64,000 nucleotides of DNA from Saturnia japonica (taxonomy: Eukaryota > Arthropoda > Insecta > Lepidoptera > Saturniidae). Under the pieces are notes generated by a model. The model made no database searches. It saw only the letters and a list, made by a program, of their open reading frames with translations, and had not been told where the DNA came from. The stretch covers positions 1 to 64,000 of the forward strand of contig JAVKPJ010000049.1 in assembly GCA_033032175.1 (NCBI GenBank). Direction: 5' to 3'. This document shows positions 15,999 through 27,000 of this stretch, piece after piece. Position 1 is the first letter of the stretch, and every line of letters begins with the position of its first letter. A program made the position numbers and the translations under genes.

Positions 15999-18170
15999 AT
16001 GAGCCAACTTTTAAAACAAAACTCTGTAAATATTGTAAATAAACCTAGTTTTAAGAATGACGAGGACGGTGGCTCCACTAGTGGAGTTACGTGTGAGGCG
16101 AGAGTGGATGGTCGCGAAGGGGAACTCAACCCCGTTGTGGCTATCGTAAGGGACCCTTCACTAGACAGATTGTCGGTGTGTAGCGAGTCAAGTGAGGCTT
16201 CTATGGTGACGGTAGGGTCATCTGAGAACCCTATGTCTGGCGCTGAGGACGCTCCGCCAAGCTCCTTCTGGCGGAAAAGGAAGGTCGAAGGTGCTGACCA
16301 GACGCAAACGCCAGTTTCTATCCCCAAAAAGGGTAGGGGGCGGCCCCCAACTACAGGAGAATATGTGGGGTTGGCAAAGGTGAAGGAAGATTACATCCGC
16401 AAGAAAGAGGAGCTGCTCCGCCTTACAGCCGAAGAGGAGGTGGCAGAGGCGGCATCGCGGGCACGGCTTAATAGGGCCGCAAAGGAGATCATTTCTGCTC
16501 CGGAGGAAGAACTCTCCTCCCAATTAAACGAGAGAATACTGGGCGACGTTGAGGTGATCCTCAAGGTCGCCAAAAAGTCATCAAATCTTAAGGGAACTTA
16601 CCAAAAGGCCCTTAAGGATGCCGCTGTGTCCATTAAGGACGCAGTAGAGAAATATTACAGTCGGACCACCACAGAGGAATTGGCAAGGGTCCAAGCAGCA
16701 TATGCAAGGCTGGAGGAGACGAATGCCAAACAATTGGAAGAGCTGGCAGAGCTCCGGAAGGAGCTCGCGGAAATGAGGGTGGACCTGAATAAAGTTCGCC
16801 AGCCATCGCCAAGAGCGGAAGTCTCCCCAGTCACAGCGATAGAGATAGGACTTGACCCTTCACCTTCTCCAGCTCCACGGAGGAGGGAGGAGTTTCCGCC
16901 GTTGCCAGAGAGGCCTCGGAGCGAGAATTCTGACTTTGATCAGAAGTTGGAACGGATACTCAACATAATGAGTGCTCGCTTCGAGGCCTTGGAGGATAGG
17001 CTCCCCCCTGAAAAACAACTCCGTCCTCCTTTAGCGGCGGATAGAAAGGCTGCGCAGGCTGCAAAAATGGTAGCACCTGATACTGGTCCTCCGCGGCAGC
17101 GTGAATCCCGGCAAGCAGCTAAGAAGAAAGGCAGTCAAAATGTAGGGAAAGCCGGTCCCAAGTCGACGACTACATCCGCCCCTCGTGCTTCCTACAGCGA
17201 GAAGGTGGCCACTCCTAAACCCACTCAAGGGGAGTGGGTATTAGTAGGCAAGGGGGGTAAGGCCACGAAGAAAAAGGTGAAAAAGGCGGCTAAAGTAGCA
17301 CCTCCAAAAAGGAACAGAGCCCCCAAACTTCGCACCTCCAAATCCACTGCTGTGGTTATAACACTGCAACCTGAGGCTGCGAAGAGGGGCATCACCTACA
17401 GGGAGGTGTTAACGAAAACATGGGAGCAAGTCGACCTTGGCACCCTAGGCATTGAGGGTGTCAATTATAGAAGGGCAGCAACAGGGGCTGCCCTGTTGGA
17501 GGTTCCTGGTGCTACCAGTGGCCCACAAGCAGACGCCCTTGCAGAAAAAATTAGGGCGTCCTTTCCAGCAGAGGATATACGGGTGACCAGGCCGATGAAG
17601 TGTGCAGACGTGCGCATCTCAGGCCTAGATGACTCCGTTACAGCAGAGAAGCTGATTGCCGCCATTGCACGTGCTGGGGAATGCCTCCCAGAGCACGTTA
17701 AGGCCACTGATCCACGCCCCAGCTTTAATGGGGCTGGAACGGCCGTGGTTTCGTGCCCAGTGACGGTGGCCAAAAAACTCGGCGACGGCCGTAAGCTATT
17801 GGTGGGTTGGGTGTCGGCGCGAGTAAAAGTCTTGCAGCCCCGCTCACTGAGGTGTTTCCGTTGCCTTCAGGCCGGTCATCTGGGGGCAAAATGCTCCTCA
17901 GAAGTTGACTGCAGTGCACTCTGCTATCGCTGCAGTCAACCCGGCCATAAGGCGGCCACCTGCACAGTGGACCCGCATTGCTTAATATGTGCAGGTGCGG
18001 GTAAACCAGCTGGGCACCGGGTGGGCGGCAAGACATGCGTTGCGTCGTCGCCACCCAAGAAGAGAAGGAGGGGGAAGAGGGGAAAAGCCCCGACACAGCC
18101 CCTGACCTCGTCGGCTGTTCCTAAAGCGCCGACGACCGTCCAGACGGAGGAGATGGATGAAGTCAATTAG
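15999..18170 (+). CDS. A1 ORF1, Gag-like protein (723 aa, intact)
   Basis: This Gag-like RNA-binding protein would package element RNA and, in related telomeric elements, directs it to telomeres. ATG 15999 is chosen for its context (GGAACAAAAATGAGC), shared with G2, C2 and E3; an upstream in-frame GTG is not a eukaryotic start. A KGRGRPPTTGEYVGLA motif (about residue 110) resembles an AT-hook and is shared with B1. Then come a long coiled-coil region with SSNLKGTYQKALKDAA, the EWVLVGKGGK segment, STAVVITLQPEAAKRG and three knuckles from about residue 619: CFRCLQAGHLGAKC, CYRCSQPGHKAATC, CLIC. The stop TAG is two bases before the ORF2 ATG. Confidence 0.93.
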   Translation: MSQLLKQNSVNIVNKPSFKNDEDGGSTSGVTCEARVDGREGELNPVVAIVRDPSLDRLSVCSESSEASMVTVGSSENPMSGAEDAPPSSFWRKRKVEGADQTQTPVSIPKKGRGRPPTTGEYVGLAKVKEDYIRKKEELLRLTAEEEVAEAASRARLNRAAKEIISAPEEELSSQLNERILGDVEVILKVAKKSSNLKGTYQKALKDAAVSIKDAVEKYYSRTTTEELARVQAAYARLEETNAKQLEELAELRKELAEMRVDLNKVRQPSPRAEVSPVTAIEIGLDPSPSPAPRRREEFPPLPERPRSENSDFDQKLERILNIMSARFEALEDRLPPEKQLRPPLAADRKAAQAAKMVAPDTGPPRQRESRQAAKKKGSQNVGKAGPKSTTTSAPRASYSEKVATPKPTQGEWVLVGKGGKATKKKVKKAAKVAPPKRNRAPKLRTSKSTAVVITLQPEAAKRGITYREVLTKTWEQVDLGTLGIEGVNYRRAATGAALLEVPGATSGPQADALAEKIRASFPAEDIRVTRPMKCADVRISGLDDSVTAEKLIAAIARAGECLPEHVKATDPRPSFNGAGTAVVSCPVTVAKKLGDGRKLLVGWVSARVKVLQPRSLRCFRCLQAGHLGAKCSSEVDCSALCYRCSQPGHKAATCTVDPHCLICAGAGKPAGHRVGGKTCVASSPPKKRRRGKRGKAPTQPLTSSAVPKAPTTVQTEEMDEVN

Positions 18171-18172
18171 TA

Positions 18173-21100
18173 ATGGCCATCCGTCTCCTCCAAGCGAATC
18201 TAAACCACTGTGCCAGTGCGCAGGACCTGCTAGTCCAAAGCATGGCACAGTGGTCAATCAACGTCGCCGTGATAGCCGAGCCATACTTCGTGCCGCCCCG
18301 AGATAACTGGGCGGGTAATCGAGATGACTCGGTGGCCATCATTTCCCGGCCCACCGCCGGCTCCCCGCCCTTCACTAACATCAAGGAGGGCCAGGGATAC
18401 GTGGCGGCGCGTCTCGGCGACGTTGAGGTGGTGGGGGTGTATGCACCCCCTCGGTGGAGTCTCGCCGAATTTGAGGCATTCTTGGTGGAGTTGGGCACTG
18501 TCGTCTCGGGCAGCCACCCTCACCCTGTCCTAGTCCTCGGGGACTTCAACGCCAAATCTACGGCTTGGGGTTCCCCATCCACGGACAATAGGGGTGAGGC
18601 ACTGGAAGAGTGGGCCGTAACATCAGGCCTACTCGTCCTTAACAGGGGCTCCATAAACACGTGCGTGCGACCGCAGGGCGAATCCATAGTGGACATATCG
18701 TTAGCAAGCCCTGCAATAGCACGCCGTGTTCGGGACTGGAGAGTCCTGGAGGGGGTAGAGACACTTTCGGACCATCTTTATATACAGTTCGAAGTGTCCG
18801 CTCAGACCACGGGACAACCGGTCCCGAGAGCCCTGGAAGAGGACAGTCCACGTTGGGCTCTGGGACGTCTCGACCGTGAGGTGTTCTTCGAGGCCGCCAT
18901 CGTACAGGCATGGGTGATGGATGGAACAACTGAGAGGCCTGCCGATGTCGAAGATGGGGCGGAGCGACTGCGAGCCGCAGTGTCGCATATGTGTGACGCG
19001 GCGATGCCGAGAGTTGGGCGTCGTCCAGCTAAGCGCCAGGTGTACTGGTGGAACGTTGAAATCGCGCAGCTGCGCGCACTTTGCGTAGCAGCGCGCCGCC
19101 AGTACACCAGGATAAGGCGCAGACGACGTCATTCGCAGGTCGCAAGCCCCGGAGAGGCGGAGCTGCATGAGGGTTACAGAGCAGCTAAGCTCACCCTCCG
19201 ACGGGCCATTGAGCGCGCAAAAGCTCTGGCCAGAGAGGAATTCCTGGAGACGCTCAATCGGGATCCGTGGGGCCGCCCGTACAGGATGGTACGCGGCAAA
19301 CTTCGCCAATGGGCCCCCCCGGTAACCCAGAGTCTCCAGTCAGAGTTCCTCGAGGAGGTGGTGAGCACTCTGTTTCCCTCCAGGGAGGAGTTTTCACCTC
19401 CCCACATGGCTCCGCCCGCGGCCGAGCCCGACGTGGACCGAGACGACGTGCCCGACGTGACCCGGGAAGAATTGAGGGCGGCGGTGAAACGCCTCGCGGC
19501 CAAAAACACCGCCCCAGGGCCCGACGGCCTGCCTGGTCGAGCGTGGGTCCTGGCCCAAGAGGTCCTCGAGCCCCGACTATTGGGACTCCTCAGCGTGTGT
19601 CTGGAGCAGGGCCGGTTTCCGTCGAAGTGGAAAACCGGCCGTCTAGTCCTGCTCCAAAAGCCGGGGCGCCCGGCGGACTCGCCGTCCGCGTACCGCCCCA
19701 TTGTGCTGCTCGACGAGGTGGGCAAACTCTTCGAGAGAGTGATTGCAAACCGCCTCGTCGGCCATTTAACGCACGTGGGGCCGGATTTGGCGGCGAACCA
19801 GTTCGGTTTCCGCAGAGGGCGCTCCACGATTGACGCGATCGCCCAAGTGAGGAGTCTGGCGGAGGAGGCCATTGCTCGGGGCGAGGTGGTGATAGCGGTG
19901 TCTTTAGACATCGCAAATGCCTTTAACACCTTGCCCTGGGCCACAATTAGAGAGGCGCTCCGATTTCACGGAGTGCCGTCCTACCTCCGCCGCATAGTCG
20001 GGGCGTACCTCTCCGAGAGGTACGTAGTCTTCCCGGGTCGGAGTGGAATGTGTCGGCGAGACGTCGTATCCGGTGTTCCCCAGGGGTCAGTTTTGGGCCC
20101 CCTTCTCTGGAACATCGGATACGACTGGGTGTTGCGCGGTGCGCTCCTCCGTGGCCTCAGTGTCGTGTGTTATGCCGACGACACACTGGTCACGTCGAGA
20201 GCTAAGTCGCACCGCGAAGCCGCGATATTGGTAACAGCTGGGGTGGCACATGTCGTCGGTCGGATTCGGCGTCTGGGACTAAAAGTGGCGCTGCAAAAAT
20301 CCGAGGCTCTGTGTTTCCATGGGCCTCGGAATGCGCCGCCGAGAGGGTCCCAGATCATCGTGGGAGGCGTCCCAATCGGCATCCAGTCCAATATGAAATA
20401 TCTTGGACTCGTTCTGGATAGCCGATGGGACTTTGTGGAGCACTTCAGGCAGCTGACCCCCCGTCTTATGGGCGCTGCGGCCGCGTTAGCGCGGCTGTTG
20501 CCCAACCTTGGGGGTCCAAATTCCGGTTGCCGAAGGCTCTACATGGGGATCGTGCGGTCCATGGCCCTTTACGGGGCCCCGGTGTGGGCTGAAAACCTGT
20601 CGACCCGTAATATCGCCGCTCTGCGCAAACCGCAGAGGGCGATGGCAGTTAGAGCAGCCCGGGGATATCGCACGATCTCCTTCGAGGCGGCCTCCCTATT
20701 GGCCGGATCTCCGCCATGGGATCTGGAGGCGGAAGCCCTCGCGTCGCTCTACAGGTGGCGCGGGGAGGCGTTCGAGAGAGGATTACGACCTGCGCCTCGT
20801 GAGATCGAGGCGCGTAGGGCAGAGCTCCACCAGATCCTGGTCATGGCGGAGTGGGACCGACGACTGGAGCACCCCAGCGCCGGCGTGACGACCGTCGAGG
20901 CCGTGAGGCCTCATTTGACGGCATGGATACGGAGGCGGCACGGCACCCTAACCTTCCGGCTGACGCAGGTGCTCTCGGGACACGGATGTTTCGGGAGTTA
21001 CCTGTGTCGCATAGGCCGAGAGCAAACAACTGGGTGCCATCATTGCGGCTGCGCGGTCGATAACGCGCAGCACACACTGGCCGCCTGTCCCGCATGGGAC

Positions 21101-21331
21101 TCGTCACGCCGCGACCTCATCGCGGCTATAGGGCCCGATCTCTCACTCCCGACCGTCGTTTCCTCCATGGTCGAGGGTGAGAGCGGGTGGAACTCCGTCG
21201 CCTCATTCTGCGAGGACGTCATGCTCGCAAAGGAGGCGGCGGAGAGGGAGAGGGAGCAGACGTCAGAGCTCCCCTCCCGCTGTCGACGAACCCGGCGGCG
21301 CAGGGTCAGGAATGACCTCCTGCCGCCGTAA
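18173..21331 (+). CDS. A1 ORF2, APE endonuclease-reverse transcriptase (1052 aa, intact)
   Basis: This enzyme would nick telomeric repeat DNA and copy element RNA onto the nick (target-primed reverse transcription). The APE-type endonuclease shows QANLNHC near the start, AEPYF (catalytic Glu), GDFNAK (D124, N126) and SDH (199-201). The RT follows with QFGFRRGRSTIDAI, LDIANAFN (D579), GVPQGSVLGPLLWN and YADD (667-670). The C-terminus has a CX2CX8HX4C zinc motif starting at C955, and a basic tail ends in RRRRVRN-like residues. Length and order match R1-clade ORF2. The ATG lies in TAGTAATGG right after the ORF1 stop, so translation probably depends on reinitiation. It is the best candidate source of RT in the window. 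Confidence 0.95.
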   Translation: MAIRLLQANLNHCASAQDLLVQSMAQWSINVAVIAEPYFVPPRDNWAGNRDDSVAIISRPTAGSPPFTNIKEGQGYVAARLGDVEVVGVYAPPRWSLAEFEAFLVELGTVVSGSHPHPVLVLGDFNAKSTAWGSPSTDNRGEALEEWAVTSGLLVLNRGSINTCVRPQGESIVDISLASPAIARRVRDWRVLEGVETLSDHLYIQFEVSAQTTGQPVPRALEEDSPRWALGRLDREVFFEAAIVQAWVMDGTTERPADVEDGAERLRAAVSHMCDAAMPRVGRRPAKRQVYWWNVEIAQLRALCVAARRQYTRIRRRRRHSQVASPGEAELHEGYRAAKLTLRRAIERAKALAREEFLETLNRDPWGRPYRMVRGKLRQWAPPVTQSLQSEFLEEVVSTLFPSREEFSPPHMAPPAAEPDVDRDDVPDVTREELRAAVKRLAAKNTAPGPDGLPGRAWVLAQEVLEPRLLGLLSVCLEQGRFPSKWKTGRLVLLQKPGRPADSPSAYRPIVLLDEVGKLFERVIANRLVGHLTHVGPDLAANQFGFRRGRSTIDAIAQVRSLAEEAIARGEVVIAVSLDIANAFNTLPWATIREALRFHGVPSYLRRIVGAYLSERYVVFPGRSGMCRRDVVSGVPQGSVLGPLLWNIGYDWVLRGALLRGLSVVCYADDTLVTSRAKSHREAAILVTAGVAHVVGRIRRLGLKVALQKSEALCFHGPRNAPPRGSQIIVGGVPIGIQSNMKYLGLVLDSRWDFVEHFRQLTPRLMGAAAALARLLPNLGGPNSGCRRLYMGIVRSMALYGAPVWAENLSTRNIAALRKPQRAMAVRAARGYRTISFEAASLLAGSPPWDLEAEALASLYRWRGEAFERGLRPAPREIEARRAELHQILVMAEWDRRLEHPSAGVTTVEAVRPHLTAWIRRRHGTLTFRLTQVLSGHGCFGSYLCRIGREQTTGCHHCGCAVDNAQHTLAACPAWDSSRRDLIAAIGPDLSLPTVVSSMVEGESGWNSVASFCEDVMLAKEAAEREREQTSELPSRCRRTRRRRVRNDLLPP

Positions 21332-21573
21332 AAACGGCCTGCGGGTGTCGGACGCGGGCACGTCCTTCGCCCTTGCAGCTAATGCACAGGCCCGAGGCGT
21401 GGCGCATCAGTGTTCGATGCGCCCCTCGTAGGTTCGTCGGAGGGTGTCACACACATCTCGACCCCTCAGACCGCTGAAGGTGGCCCCTTATGAGGGGCCT
21501 ACACCCGTCGGGCGAGTAGAAGTAATGCGCTAGCTGTCCCTACTCCCCGGCCAAATGGGTGAAAGAGGAACAC

Positions 21574-21657
21574 CGTGGGGTTTTAGTCAGTAAGAGTCTG
21601 ACATACCCCTCTCGAGCTGCCCGGCTCGGGAGGCGGATCCATGTAGGATTTCCCCAC

Positions 21658-21658
<1 letters not shown>
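21574..21658 (+). promoter_or_regulatory. 3'-terminal four-stem RNA fold (family A version)
   Basis: CGTGGGG (21574-21580) pairs with CCCCACG (21652-21658). Inside it are GTCAG/CTGAC (21586-21590 with 21598-21602, loop TAAGAGT), a long hairpin CCTCTCGAGC facing GCTCGGGAGG with one G-U pair, and ATCC/GGAT. Each stem differs from the C/G version on both strands yet remains paired, while the TA(A/G)GAGT loop is constant. Confidence 0.85.
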
Positions 21659-21711
<53 letters not shown>

Positions 21712-21713
<2 letters not shown>

Positions 21714-21730
21714 TTAGGTTAGGTTAGGTT
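21712..21730 (+). repeat. telomeric (GGTTA)n spacer
   Basis: Nearly four TTAGG units separate A1 from C1, ending in GGTT. Confidence 0.97.
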
Positions 21731-22126
21731 GAGGTATGATTTTCGTAGGTTCGGGTGTGTCGGTGGACCTATGGAACTCGATATCTCGGCCGGCTTACAC
21801 ACTATCTTCTGCGCGTTTTTGGTTGTTAGTGTGTCTCGTTGTGCTCTAGTGGATTCCCTTTTGCGTTTTACGACTCGGCTTTTTCTTTGGACTCTGTTCC
21901 CGATTTTACCATTTTGACTTTCGGCACTTCGTTTATTTTGGATTCTGATTTGCCCTGTGTTCTGGTTTTGGTTGATTTGATTTCTTTTGCCGTGCTAGGG
22001 TGGAGGGTAACTTTCCCTAGCTAGTTGCATCAAAAAACTGGCGGAACTTCCGCCCAGGAATGAGCAGGAGTTGAAAAACCGTTGTACCTTGACGACGGTT
22101 TCGTCCGCGGTTGGGAAAAGCTTCCC

Positions 22127-24036
22127 ATGGCGTCCGGGAGTGATTCCGAGGTGTCTGGGAGGCTGGGGAAACGCCCGTTCGGGTCCCGGACAACGGCTTT
22201 GGAAACCGAGGTAGATGGGGCACAAGCCCCAAAGCGAGGAACTGCAAGACGAGGGGCGGTTCGGGGTCAGTGGCGTTCCAAAAGTGTGGAACGCTCAATC
22301 TGGGCCAGCAAGGGGTAATATCCTCCTTTTTGAAGGAATCAAGCGGCGTTAGGGCTGCTGAAGATGATGAGGTGGTGTGCATTGGCGGCGAAAGTGACGC
22401 GGAAGAGGCACCTAGTGCGGATGTAATGGATGCGGGGGCTCTCAGAGCCCGAACCGAGGAAGGTGTAGACGCCATCCTGGAAGTTTGCCGGATTTCGGGC
22501 AACCTGAAGGGGACGTGTATTAAGTCCCTGAAGGAGGCGGCCAAATCCCTAAGAGAGGTGGTAGAAGTGCTCATTTCGCGCACTACCAATGAGGAGACGG
22601 CCCGATTGGCCCGAGATGCAAGGCTGCTCCGGCAGCAGGTGAAGGACCTCAAGGAGGAGGTCCTTGCGTGGAGAAGAGAGGCGAGTGCGAGGAGGATAAT
22701 GCCTCCTCCCCCTCCGCCGCCACCTCCTAAGACGGTCCAGGTGGAGGCGCCTCCCTTGGGATGGGAGAAGGTCCTGGAGGGAGCGATGGGCAAGCTTGAG
22801 CTGTCCATCCGTACCACTGTCGGAGCGGTGATGGACGCGCGCTTCGACAGTCTGGAGGCGGATGGGCGGCTCTTGCCCAAGAAGGTTATTCGCCCTCCAC
22901 TTGCGGGGGATAAAAGACCTGGGTTGGAGGGGAGGCAGAAGCCTGCTGCGGGAGCTGGGCCGGCCAGCCGTGCTGGCCCTAGTGCCAAGGTGGTGGGAGC
23001 AACAAAAAAGGCCCGGTCTGTGTCACGGGCCAGGTCTGAGGGAGCAGCTGAGCCCTCTGCACCCACCGCGCCTCTCGGTATGGAGTGGGCCGCTCCCCCG
23101 GGGGCTTCTGTCTCCCAGGCTGTTTCCCGGCCCCCATCTGAGGCAGGGGAGGTGGCGTGGACCACTGTGGTGCGTCGGGCGAAAAAACCCAGGGCGCCGG
23201 CAGCAGCAGTGGCTGCTCCTGCGCCTAAAGGGACCGCCAAGAAGATAGTTCAGCCGAAGGTGCCGCGCACTGCAGCGGTACTCATCACGCTGCAGCCTGA
23301 GGCTGTGGCCGGGGGTATCACGTACGCGGCTGCGGTACTGAAGGCGCGGGAGCAGGTGAAGCTGGCGGAGCTGGGAATCAGCGAACCGAAGCTCCGCACG
23401 TCGGCCACGGGGGCCAAGATTATAGAAATCAATGGCCCCAACGGTGAAATTAAGGCAGATGGCCTGGCGACACAGCTGCAGGCTGCACTAGCTGGTGTAG
23501 CTGTAGTTTCCAGGCCAATAAAACGGGCGGAGCTTCGGGTCGTTGGAATCGACGACTCGGTTGACGAAGGCGAGTTGAGGGCGGCCATAGTCGGTGCGAC
23601 CGGATGTGAGCCGGCCGTGATTAGGGTCGGCTCCATCCGGCATAACTGGGGAGGGGGGGCGGCGTTTGTGTCGCTCCCAGTCGCGGAGGGGAAAAAGTTA
23701 GCCGATGCAGGGCGTCTCCTAGTCGGCTGGAGTGTGGCCCGAATCTGCCCATTGCCGGAGAAGCCCCTCCGGTGCTTCAGGTGCATGGGCTTGGGCCACA
23801 CTCGCCCACTATGTGAGGCGATGGCCGACAGGAGCGCCCTATGTTACAGGTGCGGGGGGTCTGGCCACGCGGCGGCAGAATGTGCATCGTCCAAGATGCA
23901 CTGTGATGTGTGTGCCGCCGCGGGTAAACCAGCGGACCACTACATGGGAGGGGCGAGCTGCAGGCCCCCTGCAACCAAGACGAGGCTTTTTGGGGCTGGT
24001 AGACCCAGGTCGGAGGCAGTTGGTACGACTCGTTAA
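22127..24036 (+). pseudogene. C1 ORF1, Gag-like protein (one frameshift near the N-terminus)
   Basis: An N-terminal piece from ATG 22127 (MASGSDSEVSGRLGKRPFGS) has a counterpart in C2 and ends at 22318. The main frame is open from about 22270 to 24036, so a shift of one base lies between. Main-frame landmarks are SGNLKGTCIKSLKEAAKSLR, a coiled-coil stretch, a Pro run (MPPPPPPPPP), AWTTVVRRAKKPR, PRTAAVLITLQPEAVAGG, then the knuckles CFRCMGLGHTRPLC, CYRCGGSGHAAAEC and CDVC. The knuckles and central domain resemble the G proteins more than A or B. The stop overlaps the ORF2 start as TAATG at 24034-24038. C2 needs a shift in the same direction but at another point, so I do not call it programmed. 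Confidence 0.82.
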
Positions 24037-27000
24037 TGGATCGACGCCGTACCGACTGCCTTCAGGCGAATTTGAACCACTCCGCCACTGCACAAGACTT
24101 GTTTGTGCAATCAGTGGCGGAGTGGAACATCAGTGTGGCGGTGGCTGCGGAGCCGTACTGTGTCCCTGTTCAACCGTACTGGGCAGGCGACTTGGACGGC
24201 TCTGTAGCCATCTACAGTACGGGTACACCCCTCTCTGTTAGGGAGAGGGGTTCTGGGTTCCTGGCGGCCGCCTGGGGGGGATTCGGGGTTGTGGGGACGT
24301 ATTTCTCCCCAAACCGGCCCCTGAGGGAGTTTGAAGAGTTTCTGGACTCCCTGGGGCCGGTGGTAAGGCGGCTGTCGCCGCTCCCCATTGTTCTGCTTGG
24401 CGACCTTAACGCCAAGTCGAGGACATGGGGAGCGGTGACCACGGACCCCCGAGGGGCAGTGGTGGAGGAGTGGGCAGTCCAGGCTGGGCTGTCCCTCCTC
24501 AACCGAGGGAATGTGCACACGTGCGTGCGACATAATGGAGGGTCCGTGGTGGACCTCTCCTTCGCCACGCCATCTGTCGCACGCCGTGTGCAGGATTGGA
24601 GGGTGCTGGAGGAGGTGGAGACCTTCTCTGATCACCGGTATATCCGGTTTGAGGTCTCCACCTCCTCAGAGGAGCTGGCGCACCATGCTCGGGGTGGGGC
24701 AAAGTTCCCCCGATGGGTTCTGGGGCCGCCTCGACCGGCAGCTCGCCGAAGAGGCGGCCATCGTGCAGAGCTGGCGTGCGCCAGCTCCTAGTGAGGAGGA
24801 TATCGACGCGTCCGCGGGCCGTTTCCGTAAGGCCCTTACGGCGGTCTGCGACGCGTCGATGCCGCGGAGCAAGAACCGCCCGCAAGGCAGGCGGGCGGTG
24901 TATTGGTGGACCCCGGAGATTGCCGATCTCCGGGTGGCCTGCTCCGCGGCGCGGCGGCAGCTACAACGCTGCCGCCGGCGGCAAACTCGAGTAGACGGAG
25001 AGGAGGCCCGGCTGCTTGGCCACTACAGGGAAACTAGGAAGTCCCTGCAGGTGGCCATCAGCCGGGCAAAGGATGAGCAGTGGGAGGAGCTCCTGAGGAC
25101 CCTGGACAGGGACCCGTGGGGGCGCCCATACCGGGTAGCCCGGAAGAAGTTCCGGGGGCAGGCGCCCCCTTTAACGGAGTCCCTGGACTCAGAGGTCTTG
25201 GTGAGGGTCGTGGCCACATTGCTGCCCGACCCTCCGGAGCTCCTCCCACCCCCCATGTTAGATGGGAGTGTTGCGGAGGAGCTGTTACCACCCCCCCCCG
25301 TCACTGAGGAGGAAATGGGGTCGGTGGTGGAGCGCCTCCGCAACAAGCGGAGGGCGCCAGGCCCGGACGGGGTTCCGGGCCGGGTGTTAGGCGTGGCGCT
25401 GAACCACATGGGGGTAGAGCTTCGGGAGCTATTCAACCGATGTTTGTCGGTTGGACGGTTCCCGAAGCTCTGGAAGATGGGCGACTCTGCCTTCTGGGGA
25501 AGGAGGGTCGCCCCCCGGACTGCCCGTCCTCGTACCGGCCCCTTGTGCTGCTGGACGACACGGGGAAGATGCTGGAGCGTATTCTGGCGTCTCGTGTCGT
25601 CCGGCACATGGCGGAAGTTGGGCCGGTACTTTCGGACCGGCAGTTCGGTTTCCGGAGAGGGCGTTCAACGCTGGACGCCCTCTCCACCCTGAAGGAGTGG
25701 TCCGCGGAGGCGACCGAGGGGGGAGGTAGGTTGTTGGCGGTGTCGATCGACATCGCCAACGCCTTCAACAGTCTGCCGCACGGTGTTATACGGGAGGCGC
25801 TCCGGTTTTTCGGAGTGCCCTCGTACCTGCGGCGGCTGTTGGGGGACTACCTCCAAGGCAGGGAGGTCGCCTTCGTGGACGGAAGGGGGGCTATGGTCCG
25901 GCGCCACACTGGGTGTGGGGTTCCACAGGGGTCGGTGTTGGGGCCGCTCCTGTGGAACATGGGCTACGACTGGGTGCTCCGCGTAGCTCTCCCTTCGGGG
26001 GTGCGAGTGCTATGCTACGCGGACGACACCCTAGTCGTAGCCCGGGGGAAAAGTTTTGAGGAGGTGGCGCGCCTGGCCACAGAGGGCACTGCCCTTGTGG
26101 TCGGGCGCATAAAGGCGTTGGGCCTCAGGGTGGCGGCGGATAAGACCGAGGCCATACTATTTCATGGGCCTCGGTGTGGGCCGCCTCCTGGGGCCCACAT
26201 AAATGTGGAGGGAGTGAGGGTCCGGGTTGGGGCCCAGATGAAATATCTGGGCCTCCTCCTGGACGGACGTTGGCGGTTCGAGTCCCACTTTAAGGGACTC
26301 GAACCGCGGATAGTGGGAGCGGCGGCAGCTCTCGGTCGGCTACTTCCGAATTCGGGGGGGCCGGGCGCGAGCTGTCGCCGTTTGTTCGCGGGGGTCGTGC
26401 GGAGCATGGCCGTCTACGGGGCACCGATCTGGTCGGATGCTCTCAGCGCCACGAACAGACGCATACTGCGTGCTACGCAGCGTGTCGTGGCGCTGAGGGT
26501 AATTCGCGGGTACCGATCGGTGTCCGCGGGGGCGGCCTTGGTTCTTGCCGGCTCCCCGCCGTGGGAGCTGGAGGCGGAGGTGCTCGCCGCCGTGTACAAA
26601 TTCACGGCGGCGAGGAGAGAGTTAGGGGAGCCTCCGGCTCCCACGGAGGTGGACAGGGTCCGACGTGAGGCCCGGGAGGTAATTTTTAGGAAGTGGGAGG
26701 AGGACCTGGCGGACGCGCGCTATGGGCGTTATACCATAGACGCCGTCCGCCCGGTCCTCCGAGAGTGGTGTATGAGGGAGCGTGGCTCCCTGAGCTTTAG
26801 GCTTGTGCAGGTACTATCCGGACATGGTTGCTTCGGATGGTACCTGCACAAGATTGCCAGGAGGGAACCGAACACTACGTGCCACGAGTGCGGGGCTGCA
26901 GAAGACACGGCGCAGCACACTCTCTCCGAGTGTGCTGCGTGGGTGGGGCAGCGCCGCACTCTGGCCGTAGCTGTTGGAGGGGACCTCTCGCTGCCGAGTG

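Larger units (their letters stand above)
15499..21711 (+). mobile_element. A1: intact full-length telomeric R1-clade retrotransposon
   Basis: This is a 6.2-kb TRAS/SART-like element with everything needed for autonomy: ribozyme (15499-15576), 5' UTR to 15998, intact ORF1 (15999-18170), intact ORF2 (18173-21331), a 3' UTR with the four-stem fold, and a 52-base poly(A) (21660-21711). It is inserted after GGTT and followed by (GGTTA)n. The orientation, poly(A) followed by the G-rich repeat, is that reported for TRAS1 rather than SART1. It is the only copy in the window with both ORFs open and every catalytic motif that I checked present. Confidence 0.93.

Noticed and set aside
15499..21711. Assigning A1 to SART1 itself
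   Set aside because: Domain order and TAATG-type coupling recall SART1, but the orientation relative to TTAGG fits TRAS1. I keep the broader TRAS/SART-like R1-clade call.
22270..22318. Programmed -1 frameshift in family C ORF1
   Set aside because: Both C copies need a shift in the same direction, but the positions differ and no standard slippery heptamer with a downstream pseudoknot is evident at either.
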